NCBI GenBank assembly: GCA_031548875.1
Contig: JAVBQQ010000055.1
Location: forward strand, 1 to 14,997
Direction: 5' to 3'
Source of the DNA: JAAYCI01 sp031548875
GTDB lineage: Bacteria > Bacillota > Clostridia > Oscillospirales > Ruminococcaceae
Length of the DNA stretch: 14,997 bases
Part shown: positions 13,336-14,997 of the stretch, in pieces
Position numbering within the stretch: the first letter of the stretch is position 1
Layout of the letters: each line of letters starts with the position of its first letter
Notes under the pieces: generated by a model
Told to the model about the DNA's origin: nothing
Seen by the model: only the letters and a program-made list of their open reading frames with translations
The model's database searches: none
Position numbers and translations under genes: made by a program

Positions 13336-14589
13336 TCAAATCAGCCATGCGGGCACCATCCAGTTTTTCGCATCCAGCGGCAACAGGTTGTTCGCCATGC
13401 ACACCACCGCACCGTCGCCGATGGCCACCTTGTTCTGCTCCCGCTCACCAAACCGCTCCGGCTCGGTGACCGGCTGCAGTGCTTTGAAATGCCGCAGTGC
13501 CTCCTTGCCGGGCGACGCCGACTTCTTCACCTCTATGGGATATAGCGTGCCATTTTCGTTCAATAGCAGGTCGATCTCGCGCTTGTCCTTGTCCCGGTAG
13601 TAAAACACCGGCGGGGCGATGCCGCGGTTCAGATAGCTTTTGTAGATTTCCGAGAACACCCAGCTTTCGAAGAACGCGCCGGACATCGCACCCCTTTCCA
13701 GCGTTTCGGCGCTGGCCCATTTCAAAAGATGGGCGCAAAGCCCGGTGTCCAGAAAGTGGAGCACCGGCGTTTTAAGCGCGCGTTTGAGCACGTTGTTGTG
13801 GTAAGGCTGCATCAGGGCCACGATGTGTGACGTGACCAAAATGGACAACCATTTCTTTGCCGTTGGCGCGCTGACGCCGCACTCGCCAGCCAGGTCTTCA
13901 TAGTTTACCGGGCAGGCGGTTCGCGCGGCTACCGTCGTCATGAATTGGAAAAAGGCCATTTCGTCGGCCACCTGTGTCAGGTCTTTCACGTCGCGCTGCA
14001 GGTAGGAGTTCACATAGGACGCATAGAAGGTTTCACGGTCAGGCGGGTTTTCACCATAGAGCTCTGGCATCCCGCCGGTAAATATGCGCTCATATACCGT
14101 TCGCAAACCCATGTGCGGCACTTCGGACAGGCGCCTCATCAGCCGCTCATGTTCGGTGGTGAAGGGCTCGGATACACTGCCGTTAAGCTCGCTGTTGGAC
14201 AACCCCAGCAGGTAGATGATGCCCACACGCCCAGCAAGAGACTCGCTCACGTTCTTCATCATGTGAAACATTTGAGAACCCGTAAGCCAGTAGTCGCCCC
14301 GCTCACCGGATTTGTCCACGTTCATCTTGATGTAGGGCAGAATCTCGGGCGCGTACTGGATCTCATCGATGATGACTGGCGGCAGATACCGCTGCATAAA
14401 AAGTGCCGGGTCGGTTTTGGCCAGCAGGCGGACGTCGGGGTCGTCCAGCGTCACATACTGACGCCCCTCCTCGGCCAGCCGGCGCAACAGAGTGGTTTTG
14501 CCTGCCTGGCGTGGCCCGGTGAGCAGCAGCACACGGAAGGTATCTGATATCCGGCGCACAGTGCCTTCAATGGCGCGGTGGATGTACAT
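13336..14589 (-). CDS. AAA-family ATPase with C-terminal DUF4143 domain
   Basis: The 417-residue protein has the layout of the widespread AAA_14/DUF4143 family. Walker A is GPRQAGKT (25-32), Walker B VIIDEIQ (72-78), and a sensor-like WLTGSQ lies at 101-106. A winged-helix-like middle (CGVSAPTAKKWLSIL, ~237-251) precedes the C-terminal domain. There Glu309 (FFESW), Asp340 (KREIDLLL) and Glu353-x-Lys355 (YPIEVKKS) resemble a PD-(D/E)xK nuclease core. Function in the family is poorly known; some members occur near defence or mobile genes. The ATG at 14589 has a GAGGAG site 7 nt upstream. It is a single-gene unit with its own promoter and terminator and is unrelated to the catabolic operon by position. 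Confidence 0.92.
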   Translation of the reverse strand: MYIHRAIEGTVRRISDTFRVLLLTGPRQAGKTTLLRRLAEEGRQYVTLDDPDVRLLAKTDPALFMQRYLPPVIIDEIQYAPEILPYIKMNVDKSGERGDYWLTGSQMFHMMKNVSESLAGRVGIIYLLGLSNSELNGSVSEPFTTEHERLMRRLSEVPHMGLRTVYERIFTGGMPELYGENPPDRETFYASYVNSYLQRDVKDLTQVADEMAFFQFMTTVAARTACPVNYEDLAGECGVSAPTAKKWLSILVTSHIVALMQPYHNNVLKRALKTPVLHFLDTGLCAHLLKWASAETLERGAMSGAFFESWVFSEIYKSYLNRGIAPPVFYYRDKDKREIDLLLNENGTLYPIEVKKSASPGKEALRHFKALQPVTEPERFGEREQNKVAIGDGAVVCMANNLLPLDAKNWMVPAWLI

Positions 14590-14607
14590 TGTGAAACTCC
14601 TCTCAAT

Positions 14608-14656
14608 AACAAGTCCAACTTATTCAATACTTAATTTTAGAATAGTCGAACTTGTT
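14608..14656. repeat. Imperfect inverted repeat around the -10 box of the ATPase promoter
   Basis: The 13-nt sequence AACAAGTCCAACT (14608-14620) recurs inverted at 14644-14656 (AACAAGTTCGACT on the other strand), with 11 of 13 matches. The outer 7 bp are perfect. The arms flank the transcription start region, as expected for a regulator site. Confidence 0.4.
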
Positions 14657-14667
14657 GCCGGAGTCAA
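14639..14667 (-). promoter_or_regulatory. Promoter of the ATPase gene
   Basis: On the minus strand TTGACT (14662-14667, five of six consensus) and TATTCT (14639-14644) are separated by exactly 17 bp. The predicted transcript begins about 45 nt before the ATG at 14589. Confidence 0.65.
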
Positions 14668-14780
14668 ATCGTTATGTTCACTGCTACGCCGAAATATTCA
14701 GAATGTATTGCATTTTATATCAGAAAGGAAAAGCAGTTTTGGGACGAAGCCTGCACGATTTCCACGTATGAAATCGACTT

Positions 14781-14827
14781 CAAAAAAGAAAAACAGCTAT
14801 AAAATCTTTCGATTTAACAGCTGTTTT

Positions 14828-14828
<1 letters not shown>
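14781..14828 (-). terminator. Rho-independent terminator after tRNA-Ala
   Basis: On the minus strand the arms AAAAACAGCT and AGCTGTTTTT (14819-14828 and 14789-14798), extended inward by AAATC/GATTT around a GAAA tetraloop, are followed by TTTTTCTTTTTTG. It begins at the last base of the tRNA. Confidence 0.85.
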
Positions 14829-14903
<75 letters not shown>

Positions 14904-14997
14904 AAAATGGATAATTATTCAGTTTGTGTGTATGAAAAAAGTTTGCGATATCCGATGCCGTTTGCGGCGGTAGTACCTTTATCAACGTCAAGAGACC

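Overview
The window looks like a chromosomal stretch of a GC-rich Firmicute (Clostridia-type, probably an anaerobe of the gut or a similar habitat). The evidence is strong AAGGAGG-type ribosome binding sites, a Ptb/Buk butyrate-kinase pair, TRAP transport, an IclR regulator, BKACE and UbiD enzymes of anaerobic catabolism, and a CCA-encoding tRNA-Ala. The species cannot be named from the sequence. GC content was judged by eye only.

Layout: (1) 1-1715, plus strand: a 5'-truncated rhaA and a complete rhaD. rhaA begins abruptly near 150, where coding-like sequence on the opposite strand ends, so this is either a rearrangement or an assembly join. (2) 1737-3738, minus strand: a TetR-family regulator, a hairpin/palindrome, a URO-D-family methyltransferase-like gene and a 44-residue small ORF that is easy to miss. 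(3) 3898-13148, minus strand: ten tightly packed genes that read as one catabolic operon, iclR - buk - UbiD decarboxylase subunit C - subunit D - BKACE - ptb - phloretin/diacetylphloroglucinol hydrolase-like gene - TRAP dctQ, dctM, dctP. A TATAAT box and an inverted repeat lie upstream of iclR. A large hairpin follows dctP. (4) 13266-14667, minus strand: a AAA ATPase/DUF4143 gene with its own promoter and a bidirectional terminator. (5) 14781-14903, minus strand: tRNA-Ala(GGC) and its terminator.

How the genes may work together (inference): the TRAP system imports an acidic substrate, probably aromatic or acyl-phenolic. The PhlG/phloretin-hydrolase-like enzyme cuts a ring-to-acyl C-C bond, and the UbiD C/D enzyme adds or removes a ring carboxylate. 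BKACE combines a beta-keto acid with acetyl-CoA to give acetoacetate and a new acyl-CoA. Ptb and Buk turn an acyl-CoA into acid plus ATP. The combination suggests an energy-conserving pathway for acylated phenolics or polyketide-like compounds, controlled by IclR. I know of no described pathway with exactly this gene set. No ring reductase, dihydrophloroglucinol hydrolase or UbiX partner is in the window, so the substrate remains open.
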